DNA of 64,000 bases. Origin: Candidatus Neomarinimicrobiota bacterium (GTDB taxonomy: Bacteria; Fidelibacterota; Marinisomatia; Marinisomatales; S15-B10). The stretch spans positions 94,001 to 158,000 of the forward strand of contig JAZGBI010000098.1 in the NCBI GenBank assembly GCA_036476315.1. The letters are read 5' to 3'. Below, piece by piece: positions 40,901 to 48,629 of the stretch. The notes beneath the pieces are model-generated. The model was not told the DNA's origin and did no database searches. It was given only the letters and a program-made list of their open reading frames with translations. The stretch's first letter is position 1. Each line of letters begins with the position of its first letter. The position numbers and the translations under genes were made by a program.

Positions 40901-41068
40901 GGTCTTAGATTGGGTATTAGTGGTCGCAACCTGGCGGTGTGGACTGACTATACAGGACTGGATCCAGAGGTCAGTCAGTTCGGAAATATCGCCATCGGAG
41001 GTTCGGTGGATACAAACCCGTTCCCATCGTCGAGAGCGGTTTACTTCAGCATTTCTCTGGGATTATAG
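37997..41068 (+). CDS. SusC/RagA-family TonB-dependent outer-membrane receptor
   Basis: Outer-membrane importer that forms a lidded channel with its SusD partner and takes energy from TonB. 1023 residues: signal peptide (1-24), a carboxypeptidase-regulatory-like beta domain (about 26-105; GAQIVVKGSLMGTTTDLDGEY), a TonB-box region (MSEVVVTGL), the plug (about 115-250; LDGALSGKFAGINVRQNTG, VDGVILN, NDIESIEVLKGASAAALYG) and the barrel, ending in an aromatic strand (FSISLGL). The gene downstream is susD-like. Substrate is not evident; no glycoside hydrolase is nearby, and the right-hand peptidase cluster suggests peptides. Confidence 0.95.
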   Translation: MLMTTKHTFILAVILLFGFQAVKGEREVTGKVTVRTTGEALPGAQIVVKGSLMGTTTDLDGEYRLDVPDEEVTLTVTFIGYKSEDVVVGTGVGITDVQMEEDVLKMSEVVVTGLASTVKRRNLANAVATVSGDELIPSPVQTLDGALSGKFAGINVRQNTGAPGGGMNVNLRGISTIQGSTQPIYVVDGVILNNFANQSGVDVITKATGAGSATPQGQPTNRIGDINPNDIESIEVLKGASAAALYGSKASNGVIIINTKRGRGGKTKFSISHKVGQRSLLNKMGHRVFETYAEAEDQFGADIAALGLSNSSDINSWIGRDIDYEEELYASGSGELSETLVSAAGGTGRTQFYLSGQHMNERATIVNTGFERWSGRVNISHRFSDKARVRLSTNLIRTDSDRGVTGNDNTNITYGFSIGFTPSFLDIRAKDGVYPDHPTNPSNYLHTARAFVNSELTNRALGSIEFTYGLFKREKMSLDWITSTGVDFYAQENKVFSPAELQYEKTSSTPGQSVNTTANNLNTNLYTNLVHRMILPGNLNFTTTAGLQYETQDWDQVFVHAKGMVVGQTNVDQASSADVYHTRRMQQDRGFFAQEEVSIGDQINVAFGMRGDKSSTLGDTEEWFTYPKFSASYQVGALGGIIDDFKPRLAWGQTGNLPSATAKFTSLIPMNIGGNSGLIPSRVLGNFEINPEKTTELEYGVDFSFLSGFGSVEFTLYQQNIEELILEVDQASSSGATNKWMNAAEMETKGTEFSLLLNPVRRSQLNWTSRVNYYKTASEITKLSGDVDPFNMGGFATFLGTYRIEEGWSPTAIVGSEMQYEYDSSGDLVPVKKDGVHQHVKLGDETPDFQMSFNNSVRVGDFTLQFLLDWKKGGYIINLAKLIYDLGGTTEDYEDDVEFTFRPSEGFETSDGKDSTETMQSGPGRLAALGGLTRPYVEDGSYMKLRELSLVYDFDREKIQSWFGGSISGLRLGISGRNLAVWTDYTGLDPEVSQFGNIAIGGSVDTNPFPSSRAVYFSISLGL

Positions 41069-41083
41069 CAGGAGGTGAACGTG

Positions 41084-42358
41084 ATGATCCTAAGAATGAA
41101 TTCCTTTAAGAAGATCGTTCCCCTGGCAGCGGTTGTTCTGTGGGTAGGATGCGACACGCTAGACTTTGCTGATCCCAACTCACCAGTCGTGGAATCGGCA
41201 ACGATTCAATCCCTGGTGACTGGAGCCGAAGCGGGCATGAGGGTCGATCTGGACATCTATCTACGGAATATAGGTGTCGTGGGCAGGGAAGTCTACTATC
41301 TCGAACCTGCCGATCCCAGGTATACGGGCGAACTGCTGAGAGGGCCCCTGGATCCGGGCGGGTTCTTGACGACGAGACCGTGGAACGCTCACTACCGCGT
41401 GATAAAAAACTGCAACCTGCTGTTGGAAAGGACTGACACGGATGCTGGGGTGAGGGGTTTCGCGAAGACCATTCTGGCGTATAACCTTTTATTGGTGATC
41501 AACATGCAGGACGAAAATGGTGCCAGAACTAACTATGATGGAAACATCAATGTGTCTGTTGCCACAAAAACCGAGGTTTTCGCCGAGATCGAGTCACTTC
41601 TGGAGGGAGGTTATGATGACCTCCAGGATGCCGGGGGCGAATTCTCCTTTGTTTTAAGCTCAGGTTTTGACGGCTTTGACAGTCCAGCAAGTACGTTTGC
41701 CGAGTTCAACCGGGCCCTGGCCGCCAGAGTAGCCGTGTACGATGACCGGTGGCAGGATGCCCTCGATGCTCTAGCGGAGTCATTCCTGGATGAAAGCGGC
41801 GACCTGGATGAGGGTGTCTTCCATGTGTTCAGCTCTGGACTGAATGATCAGGAGAGCGAAATGTATGAGGACCCGACAGCAACATTTGTGAAGCTCCTGG
41901 GTCATCCGACGTTTGAAACGGATGCAGAGGACGGGGATGCCCGGTTCTCCAGCAAAGTGACCGTCCGGGAAGCCTCTCTTCCTGTGATCACCTACGACGA
42001 CCTGACAAGCAACCTTGCTCCCATTATGTGGAGCAGTGGCTTCGATCCGGTTTCTATTATCCGCAATGAGGAGCTGATACTTCTTCAGGCAGAGGCGAAT
42101 ATTGGACTCGGGGATTATGATGACGCTCAAACCGACATGAATATCGTTCGGGAGGCAGCCGGACTGGACGCCTACACCGATACGGACGCCGGCAACGCAC
42201 TGGATCGGCTTCTTTATGAGAAACGGTACTCCCTGTTCCTGGAAGGGCATCGCTTGATTGACATGCGACACTATAATAAGTTAGACGATCTCCCTTTGGA
42301 TAGGGACGGCGATGCCATAGTCACGTTTCCTTTGCCGGAAACGGAGACTCCGGGTTAG
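41084..42358 (+). CDS. SusD/RagB-family nutrient-binding lipoprotein
   Basis: Surface lipoprotein that lids the SusC channel and binds substrate. 424 residues with a lipobox in LWVGC (about residue 23), TPR-like helices and a typical C-terminal YEKRYSLFLEGHRLIDMRHY. It is shorter than many SusD proteins (about 500). The ATG at 41084 has AGGAGG 8 nt upstream; in-frame GTG codons before it overlap that ribosome site. The 15-nt gap to susC and the terminator after it define a two-gene operon. Confidence 0.9.
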   Translation: MILRMNSFKKIVPLAAVVLWVGCDTLDFADPNSPVVESATIQSLVTGAEAGMRVDLDIYLRNIGVVGREVYYLEPADPRYTGELLRGPLDPGGFLTTRPWNAHYRVIKNCNLLLERTDTDAGVRGFAKTILAYNLLLVINMQDENGARTNYDGNINVSVATKTEVFAEIESLLEGGYDDLQDAGGEFSFVLSSGFDGFDSPASTFAEFNRALAARVAVYDDRWQDALDALAESFLDESGDLDEGVFHVFSSGLNDQESEMYEDPTATFVKLLGHPTFETDAEDGDARFSSKVTVREASLPVITYDDLTSNLAPIMWSSGFDPVSIIRNEELILLQAEANIGLGDYDDAQTDMNIVREAAGLDAYTDTDAGNALDRLLYEKRYSLFLEGHRLIDMRHYNKLDDLPLDRDGDAIVTFPLPETETPG

Positions 42359-42384
42359 AGAAGAATCTAACCCAGCACAAATGC

Positions 42385-42417
42385 AGGCCTTCGAGGAATC
42401 ATCCTTGGAGGCCTTTT
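42385..42417 (+). terminator. Intrinsic terminator of the susC-susD operon
   Basis: AGGCCTTCGAGGA (42385-42397) pairs with TCCTTGGAGGCCT (42402-42414) around a 4-nt loop and runs into TTTT. It lies 26 nt after the susD stop. Confidence 0.88.
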
Positions 42418-42590
42418 ATGTTTACAGCTCCTGACACGCCCGTTTCTTAAACACCCCACACATTATCGTGGCGGAATCATCTCCACCACTAATCAACAAG
42501 CCGGCGATAACAAGGCCACAAATTTCTAGATGCCTTGGTTTACAGCAATTTAGATTGAAATTAGCCCCGGGAGGTTCTTATTATGTTTCT

Positions 42591-44108
42591 GTGGATATTC
42601 GCGGAATTGACCTCGTGATCGTAGTTGCCTACCTGGTCGCCCTCCCCATCTTTGGTGTCTATTTCAGAAAGTTTGTTCGAACGGAGCGGGACTATTTTCT
42701 TGCGGGCAAAATGTTGCCATGGTGGGTGATAAGCATGTCCATAATCGGCACCAATATTGGTGCTTATGATTACATGGGCGCGGCGGGGGGCGCCTATCGA
42801 TTTGGCATTGCCCAAGCCCATTATGAGTGGCTTGGAGCCATTCCCGCGATGGTTCTGGCGTCACTTCTGTTTGTCCCCTATTACTGGAAAGCCGGGGTCT
42901 ACACGGTGCCGGAATTCCTCGGGAAGCGGTATAACACGGCTGTCCGTGTTATCGAGGCGCTGCTCTGGGGATCCTTTCTCGCGTGTGTGTTAGGGGTGTT
43001 CTTCTGGGCGAGCGGCCTTATGTTGAATGAATATCTGGGCATTCCTATACGGATCAGTCTCCTGATTACGGCAGTGGTGGTGGGAGTGTATACGATCACG
43101 GGTGGTCTTGCCGCGGTGGCCATGACGGATGTGGTGCAGCTTCTGGTGATGTTTATCGGCGGCATCGCCCTTACGATTCTGGGCCTTTGGACCGTGGGCG
43201 GCTGGTCAGGACTTGTAGACAAGATTATTCCAACGCACCCTGACCACTTCAAGCTGTTTCTGCCGCTGGACAATCCCACATATCCCTGGTTGGGCATGAT
43301 ATTCGGGTTGGCGTTTGTCCTCTCCCCGGCCTGGTGGTGTTGCCATCAGGCGATCATCCAGAGAACACTGGGAGCGAGGAGCGAATGGGACGCCAAGGCA
43401 GGAATGCTCTTTGCTGCGATTCCGAAAATGTTTGTTCCCGTTTTGGTGGTGCTGCCCGGTTTGCTCGCACTGGCACTCAACCCCAATCTGGTGGGCCCTG
43501 AAATGGACAAAGCGTTTCCGTGGCTCATTAAGACGCTGCTGCCTGCGGGACTGGCAGGACTTGTATTTGCTGCGTTTATGGCGGCCCTCATCTCCAGCGT
43601 GGATTCAACGCTCAACTCAGCTGCCACCCTCTGGACCCGGGACATTTACCAGCGGTTCATTGTCAAGAACGGGTCAGACAGACATTATCTTACCGTGGGA
43701 AGGGCCCTCACCTTCGTATTTGTTGTCTGGGCGATTCTCTTTGCGCCCGTGACCCAGAAATTTCCGGGAATCTATGTGGCCATGCAGACGCTGCTGTCTA
43801 TCTTTCAGGGACCGACGTTTGCCATCACTCTTTTGGGTATCTACTGGAAACGAGCGACTGGATGGGGGGGCCTGGCGGGATTGCTTGGGGGCGTTGCCAT
43901 TTCAAGTTTCCTTTTTCTCGCCATGGACTGGAGCTTTCTCTATATCGCCTGGTGGTCGTTCGTCGGGGCCCTGCTGCTGAATGCCATCGTTAGTCTGCTC
44001 ACGGAGCCCGAGTCCGCGGACAAACTGGAAGGATTAGTATACGGCCTGGTCATGAAGGATAAAGGAATTCAAAACATTCTAGCTAAAAGGGCCAGAGGAG
44101 AAGAGTAA
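42591..44108 (+). CDS. Sodium:solute symporter (SSS family)
   Basis: Sodium-coupled uptake permease of the inner membrane, 505 residues with about 12-13 TM helices. SSS hallmarks are DYFLAGKMLPWWVISMSIIGTNIG near the N-terminus (quoted in part: RDYFLAGKMLPWW), the GGLAAVAMTDVVQ motif and AAFMAALISSVDSTLNSAATL containing the sodium-site serines. The GTG at 42591 puts the first helix at the protein start; the frame is open back to 42468 but that part is not membrane-like. Two tiny membrane genes follow. Substrate unknown (sugar, amino acid or vitamin). Confidence 0.9.
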   Translation: MDIRGIDLVIVVAYLVALPIFGVYFRKFVRTERDYFLAGKMLPWWVISMSIIGTNIGAYDYMGAAGGAYRFGIAQAHYEWLGAIPAMVLASLLFVPYYWKAGVYTVPEFLGKRYNTAVRVIEALLWGSFLACVLGVFFWASGLMLNEYLGIPIRISLLITAVVVGVYTITGGLAAVAMTDVVQLLVMFIGGIALTILGLWTVGGWSGLVDKIIPTHPDHFKLFLPLDNPTYPWLGMIFGLAFVLSPAWWCCHQAIIQRTLGARSEWDAKAGMLFAAIPKMFVPVLVVLPGLLALALNPNLVGPEMDKAFPWLIKTLLPAGLAGLVFAAFMAALISSVDSTLNSAATLWTRDIYQRFIVKNGSDRHYLTVGRALTFVFVVWAILFAPVTQKFPGIYVAMQTLLSIFQGPTFAITLLGIYWKRATGWGGLAGLLGGVAISSFLFLAMDWSFLYIAWWSFVGALLLNAIVSLLTEPESADKLEGLVYGLVMKDKGIQNILAKRARGEE

Positions 44109-44109
44109 C

Positions 44110-44313
44110 GTGACCGACTGGCTGGCCACCATTCCCCTGTTTTGGGGGAAAATCCTTGCCGTTAGTGCCTTCACGGGAATGATCGTTTGGACATGGCTCC
44201 GCCCCAGGCGTTTCATCTTTCAGGGTGCGCCCGACGATGCCGTCTGGCGGGACCTGAGAATCTGGGCGACCCTGTGTCTGGTCATTCAAATCGTTATCTA
44301 TATGAGTTTTTAG
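44110..44313 (+). CDS. Small two-helix membrane protein, symporter-linked
   Basis: A 67-residue protein with two TM segments (about 9-29 and 50-66) separated by a short basic/acidic loop. GTG start 1 nt after the symporter stop. Not recognised as a named family. Its place directly behind the symporter, with a second tiny membrane protein next, suggests an accessory subunit of that transporter. Confidence 0.65.
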   Translation: MTDWLATIPLFWGKILAVSAFTGMIVWTWLRPRRFIFQGAPDDAVWRDLRIWATLCLVIQIVIYMSF

Positions 44314-44332
44314 AACTGTAAGGAGGATTAAC

Positions 44333-44572
44333 TTGACTGAAAAAAGGGAATTCCGGCCACTGGAAATCATGGGCATTTTCTGGCTGGTGTTTGGCTCCAT
44401 TATCGTCGTGGCCACTTTTTTTGTCAGGGCCACTCCCCAGGTGCCATTGGCCCGGGGTGTTGCCACGAATCTTGTCGCGGGGTTTCTGCTCTTGGCGGCA
44501 GGTGGTTTCTCCATCATCAGGGGCAGGAGAGGAAGGGAGAAGGGAGAGCGAAATCGCACCCCAAAATCATAG
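44333..44572 (+). CDS. Small membrane protein, symporter-linked
   Basis: A 79-residue protein with two TM helices (about 12-31 and 43-62) and a very basic, arginine/lysine-rich tail. The start is a TTG at 44333 with a strong AAGGAGG 6 nt upstream. Third gene of the symporter unit. Function unknown; a partner or stability factor of the permease is plausible. Confidence 0.6.
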   Translation: MTEKREFRPLEIMGIFWLVFGSIIVVATFFVRATPQVPLARGVATNLVAGFLLLAAGGFSIIRGRRGREKGERNRTPKS

Positions 44573-45098
44573 ATACATTGAACCCCAAATCGCTCCTGGC
44601 GAAGCGGAAGAAGCTCTGAGGCGGAACAGGCCTTGGGTTTCCAGACAAGTTTTGAGGCGGATGGAACTGATCTTTTTACCCTATTACCTGTTCCAGGTCT
44701 CATTAAGGCGGAAGGGACGTGACCAGATCGTGAAGATCGCCATTGATGGGTTGACGGGCCATTCACATCTCTTTTCGGGGGACGGCCTGACTTACCTCTC
44801 AAGGGTGGACAATCCGGTTTGCCTACATGAGCTGCATCGTGAGGAAGCCTTGAGGATTGTGTCAGAAGAGTACAGAGGAAGAGTTCTTGACGAGAGCGTC
44901 AGGAGCAAAGAAGTCACAACAGTAAAGAGCGTAACCATGGGGGAGAAAACATTCTATCCTTTCTGGGTGGGCTATTTCGAGAAAGGTGACGGTCATGATT
45001 TCGGTGCGGTTGATGCGGTAACGGGGGAAAGGCAGGGCGTCCGGATGCGTAGAATGTTGCTAAAGGCGCTTCGTCAGATTACCCGGGTCGACGGGTAA
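44502..45098 (+). CDS. Hypothetical protein, start uncertain
   Basis: A protein-like frame ends at 45098 with recognisably coded sequence from about 44574 (YIEPQIAPGEAEEALRRNRP, then ELIFLPYYLFQVSLRRKGRD, then VKSVTMGEKTFYPFWVGYFE). The best start is unclear: a GTG at 44502 (listed) overlaps the previous gene by 71 nt, an ATG at 44661 would drop a conserved-looking stretch. No signal peptide or clear domain; IDGLTGHSH and EVGYFEKG-like strands suggest a small alpha/beta or beta-rich fold. Confidence 0.5.
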   Translation: MVSPSSGAGEEGRRESEIAPQNHRYIEPQIAPGEAEEALRRNRPWVSRQVLRRMELIFLPYYLFQVSLRRKGRDQIVKIAIDGLTGHSHLFSGDGLTYLSRVDNPVCLHELHREEALRIVSEEYRGRVLDESVRSKEVTTVKSVTMGEKTFYPFWVGYFEKGDGHDFGAVDAVTGERQGVRMRRMLLKALRQITRVDG

Positions 45099-45204
45099 GA
45101 GCCGCGTGTAATTCTTAGGATTCTTGAGTAAATTATTCCGAGAGGTTGATCCTTTACCGAAGATAGAGATCACGTGACATGTGGCGGATCGCTGCGTCAC
45201 GAAA

Positions 45205-45585
45205 ATGGCTGTTCTAATCATGATCACAAGCAATCAACAAGCTCGTGAGCAAGTACGCAAAGCGTACAGAAGGAGAGGTAAGGACCTGTTTTTGGGAAAG
45301 CTCGCAGCCAATGTTTATGTCATGAAGAATGACGGGAAAGCTCTCATGTGGGCCTGGAAGGAAAAAAGGCGCAACCCCATGTTTGTGGATCTCTATGCGG
45401 CAGAAGAGCTCAGGAAGTGGCAAATACCGGAAGACATTAGAAGGGCGGCAGAATGGAAACTGGAAAAGGGGAGGGCAAGTTATCCCAGGAAGGAAGAAAC
45501 TCTGGCGAAGGAGAATCTTCCGAGCATGGGGGAGCTGGAGAAGATCGAACTGAACTTTTCTCTCAGTTCGCTCAGGAAGAGATAA
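45205..45585 (+). CDS. Hypothetical protein upstream of the SMC-like ATPase
   Basis: A basic 126-residue protein from the ATG at 45205 (a GTG at 45181 and an ATG at 45220 are alternatives). It has no motif I know; the segment FVDLYAAEELRKWQIPEDIRRAAEWKLEKGRA is helical (quoted in part: ELRKWQIPEDIRRAAEWK). Its last 130 nt overlap a second frame that looks more protein-like after about 45550, so the gene may be a single reading frame broken by a one-base shift near 45555-45585. Placed directly before the SMC-like ATPase, so a partner role is possible. Confidence 0.45.
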   Translation: MAVLIMITSNQQAREQVRKAYRRRGKDLFLGKLAANVYVMKNDGKALMWAWKEKRRNPMFVDLYAAEELRKWQIPEDIRRAAEWKLEKGRASYPRKEETLAKENLPSMGELEKIELNFSLSSLRKR

Positions 45586-45710
45586 CCCTTCTGAAGGAAG
45601 AGGAAGAGCAGGGATCCAGGCGCGAGGGTCTCTCGCCGGGATTGAAAAAGAGCTTGCGGGGAGTTCTGGAGAAATATCTCTCCGAGTGGCGTAAGAAGAA
45701 GGAGGATTAG
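45453..45710 (+). CDS. Overlapping frame, probably the shifted C-terminus of the previous gene
   Basis: From an ATG at 45453 this frame would give 85 residues. The first 30 are G/E/S-rich and look like an out-of-frame reading; from about 45550 the sequence (SQFAQEEITLLKEEEEQ..., GLSPGLKKSLRGVLEKYLSEWRKKKED) is a convincing charged helical region ending 5 nt before the SMC-like start. It reads best as the continuation of the 45205 frame after a -1 shift. Independent translation cannot be excluded. Confidence 0.35.
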   Translation: METGKGEGKLSQEGRNSGEGESSEHGGAGEDRTELFSQFAQEEITLLKEEEEQGSRREGLSPGLKKSLRGVLEKYLSEWRKKKED

Positions 45711-45715
45711 GCACA

Positions 45716-47563
45716 TTGAAAACGGTAAGGACGGGCAATTTGAAATTGGTACTTGAGAACATTGGAGGTCTCGTCGGCCGGCACGAATATGTGCTAAAAG
45801 AGGGTTTGAACCTCATTTCCGCCCCCAACGCTGCCGGGAAGAGTTCCATCATCCATGGTTTACAGGCGCTCATCATGGACAGCAAGGAACTGGAAAAAAA
45901 GAGCCATTTTTTGAATGCATTCGAACAGTCAGGACGGGCTGAGCTTTCGTGGGATCACAGCCATTCGGTTCGCCGGATCATTGGAGGGAATGGATCAGTC
46001 TCGGTGGGAGGCGACGCCATCCATCCGGAGGAGCAGAAATGTAGCCTGTTTGCGGTTGCCAGCGAGGACAATGAGCTTCTGGCGAGGATCAAATCCGGTA
46101 GGCCCATTAGAAACCTCATTCTTGAATTTTCAGATTACCGCTATTTCCAGCTCTTTGGGGAATATCTTCAAGGTGAGCTCGAAGGAAATGAAAACGAGCT
46201 CAGCAAGCACCACGACACGTTGACAAAGTTGAAATCGCTATATGGTGACCTGAAGAAAAAGGAGCAGGACCTCGCCCGTTGCGAGGAGGAACGCGGTAAA
46301 GTCGCAGAGATATCTATGGACGCTATCGCTGAGAACAAGAAGCTGACCATGACTCTGTCGTCACTGGATTTTGAGCTCAGTGAACTGATAGCCGAAATTG
46401 CGCACATTCACGGAAAGTACCAAAGAGTCAAGAACCGTATCGCAAGCAGCGAAGATAAGGAAAGGCGTTTGAGATCGGAAGTCTCCCAGTTCGAGCGGGA
46501 ACACCCTGACATCGAGGACGAACTGGAAAAACTTCAGGAGACGCTCACCGAGATTCGACAGAAAGATTCAGAGTCAGAAGCCCGAGCAGCCGTTAACAAT
46601 GACAGCCTTGAAAAAACGAACAGTGGTCTCATCCACTATATGGAATACGGGCAGGACATCTGTCCCACCTGCGGCCAGGAGATTACTCCGGAACTTCTCA
46701 GGCAGAGGCAGAAGACACTGGAGAAAGAGCAGAAGAACCTCCGGGAGACACTTGAGCAGCTGAAAGACAAGCAAACGAAACTTGAAAGGAACTACAATGC
46801 CTTGGGTCATTATGCCATCCAGGTGAAAACGGAATTGCGAGAGAAATTGCTCAAGGGCGTAGAGCGTATCGTGACCGACAAAAAGAACGTTACCGCCCTT
46901 GAAAAACAGCTGGATGTGAAGGTTAACAAAAGGAAGAAACTGGTGGAAAAGGTCAAGGAATTGGAGGCCATGGTAGACAGTCATCTACGGAATATGCTGA
47001 ACCAACGCCGGAGGCTGGATGAGGAGATCGCAAGGTTGGATGAGAACATTAAAACCATCAAGGCTGAGATTGAAGACCTGGGTGACGTGCGCTCTATCGT
47101 GGACTACCTGGTGAATGAAAAGTCCTTCCTGGAACGCGCAGTGGAGTACGTTTCACGAAGAGAAGAAGAAGTCAAAACGGTGGTTCGAAAGCGGTTCAAC
47201 GAGCAGATAACCCAGGTCTATTCCGTCATGGAATTCGACGATGTATTTGATAAGATATTTCTTGATGAGAATTTCGATTTGCAGATCATCCGGCGCCAGA
47301 AAGGATTAACGACCCAGGACTCGGTCGCCTCCCTCAGTCGAGGGGAAAAAGAAACCGTAGGACTCGTTCTCATGCTGGCCGGGAAACAGGAACATCTTCC
47401 CGATTTCCCCTTCTTTATAGCGGATGAAACCAGCTTCTATGATGCCACCCGGTTTCGCCGTATTGTGGATTTCATAACCAACATGGTTGGGTACACGGTG
47501 GTGACAAAGCTCGTGCCGAAAGAGGAGCAGGCGGGCCTGAAGCTGACGCACAGCTTCGGATGA
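45716..47563 (+). CDS. SMC/Rad50-like ATPase with zinc hook (archaeal SMC-related type)
   Basis: A 615-residue ABC-type ATPase with long coiled coils. Walker A SAPNAAGKSS is at 35-44, a coiled coil runs from about 150 to 500, a zinc-hook CPTCG is at its apex (C316, C319), the ABC signature is LSRGEKE (540-546) and Walker B FFIADETSF at about 565-573. The N-terminal part (LENIGGLVG... and SLFAVASEDNELLARIKSGRPIRNLIL) recalls the family named archaea-specific SMC-related proteins rather than SbcC/Rad50, RecN or RecF. No Mre11/SbcD nuclease adjoins. TTG start after AAGGAGG. It probably acts on DNA or chromosome structure; role unproven. Confidence 0.75.
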   Translation: MKTVRTGNLKLVLENIGGLVGRHEYVLKEGLNLISAPNAAGKSSIIHGLQALIMDSKELEKKSHFLNAFEQSGRAELSWDHSHSVRRIIGGNGSVSVGGDAIHPEEQKCSLFAVASEDNELLARIKSGRPIRNLILEFSDYRYFQLFGEYLQGELEGNENELSKHHDTLTKLKSLYGDLKKKEQDLARCEEERGKVAEISMDAIAENKKLTMTLSSLDFELSELIAEIAHIHGKYQRVKNRIASSEDKERRLRSEVSQFEREHPDIEDELEKLQETLTEIRQKDSESEARAAVNNDSLEKTNSGLIHYMEYGQDICPTCGQEITPELLRQRQKTLEKEQKNLRETLEQLKDKQTKLERNYNALGHYAIQVKTELREKLLKGVERIVTDKKNVTALEKQLDVKVNKRKKLVEKVKELEAMVDSHLRNMLNQRRRLDEEIARLDENIKTIKAEIEDLGDVRSIVDYLVNEKSFLERAVEYVSRREEEVKTVVRKRFNEQITQVYSVMEFDDVFDKIFLDENFDLQIIRRQKGLTTQDSVASLSRGEKETVGLVLMLAGKQEHLPDFPFFIADETSFYDATRFRRIVDFITNMVGYTVVTKLVPKEEQAGLKLTHSFG

Positions 47564-48588
47564 AACACCGAAGTTCTTCCTCTTACCCCCTCCTTATTGT
47601 CCTCCTCTGTCTAACCCTTTCTTCCTGTGTGGAAAACATTATCCATATTCAGATTCACCCGAGGGGCGACTACTCAGTGAAATTTACCGCCCGGGGTGAT
47701 TCGACGGATCTATTCAACGACGATTTTGTCATCCCCACGGGGGCGGGATGGAAGACGGTGCGTTCCATTGAAGAAGAGGATGATGACGAGAAGTATGTCA
47801 TTGAATCCACAAGGCATGTCCGGCGCGGAGGTCAACTCCCCTCCAATTTTTCCAGGGACAATTATCCCAGTGAAATAAAACTTCACCATCCGCTTGTTGT
47901 TGATATGGAAGACCGGTTCTTCTCGAGGAGATTTCGACTGAACTATACATTCCGGGGTCGCCAGATGGAGGATAAGTACGCGGCGCTGAAAGACGTGCTT
48001 GACGATGAGGAGACCGCGGGGTGGCAGAACGAGGTTATTCGCTATATTGCGTCTGAGGGTCTCAACCGTGCAAAGGAGGAGCTCCCCGGAGCGGTGTCTG
48101 CGCTCTTGGTAACGGAAATCGAAGCCGCGTTGGATTCAGCTTTGAGCTCTTTTCGAGAGATTGAGGAGGACAGTGTACTAATCGAGTGGATGGAGAGCAA
48201 AGGGGACTGGATCTCGAGCTTGATGGACGGAGTGGAGTCAGGTCCATCGCAGGAGTTCCTGGTGGCGTGGGAGCATCAGATGAATACTCTGGAGAAGGAA
48301 GTGACGATTACCATGGATCTGGACGATGATAGCTTCAAGGTTTTTGCCACTCTGCCCGGGAGTGTGGTGTCAGGAAATTATGATTCCCTCAATGGGGATA
48401 CGTTGGGGTGGGAATTCTCTCTGGAGGATTTTGTTGATAACGATTACGTCATGGAAGCCGAATCCCGTCTCGAGATGCCCCAGCGCATCCGCTCCCTCAT
48501 CGTTCTTGCCGCAGTCATGGTCCTCTTCGTCATTGCTACATACGCCGGAAGTCATCGGGAAAGAAGGAAACAGTCGATTTCTCTCTAA
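47560..48588 (+). CDS. Lipoprotein with C-terminal membrane helix
   Basis: A 342-residue protein with a lipobox LSSC (about residue 23) and a second membrane segment near the C-terminus (about 312-331, LIVLAAVMVLFVIATYAG) followed by a basic tail. The extracytoplasmic body is acidic and unlike anything I recognise. Anchoring at both ends by lipid and helix is unusual. Its ATG overlaps the SMC-like gene stop by 4 nt, so the two are co-transcribed. Confidence 0.7.
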   Translation: MKHRSSSSYPLLIVLLCLTLSSCVENIIHIQIHPRGDYSVKFTARGDSTDLFNDDFVIPTGAGWKTVRSIEEEDDDEKYVIESTRHVRRGGQLPSNFSRDNYPSEIKLHHPLVVDMEDRFFSRRFRLNYTFRGRQMEDKYAALKDVLDDEETAGWQNEVIRYIASEGLNRAKEELPGAVSALLVTEIEAALDSALSSFREIEEDSVLIEWMESKGDWISSLMDGVESGPSQEFLVAWEHQMNTLEKEVTITMDLDDDSFKVFATLPGSVVSGNYDSLNGDTLGWEFSLEDFVDNDYVMEAESRLEMPQRIRSLIVLAAVMVLFVIATYAGSHRERRKQSISL

Positions 48589-48629
48589 CATTGTAGAACA
48601 ACAGGCCAAGGTATTACCGTTTAGGTTAA

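Noticed and set aside
44083-44802. A 239-residue minus-strand frame opposite the small symporter partners.
   Set aside because: P/R/S-rich composition of an antisense frame; the plus strand has membrane proteins with ribosome sites.
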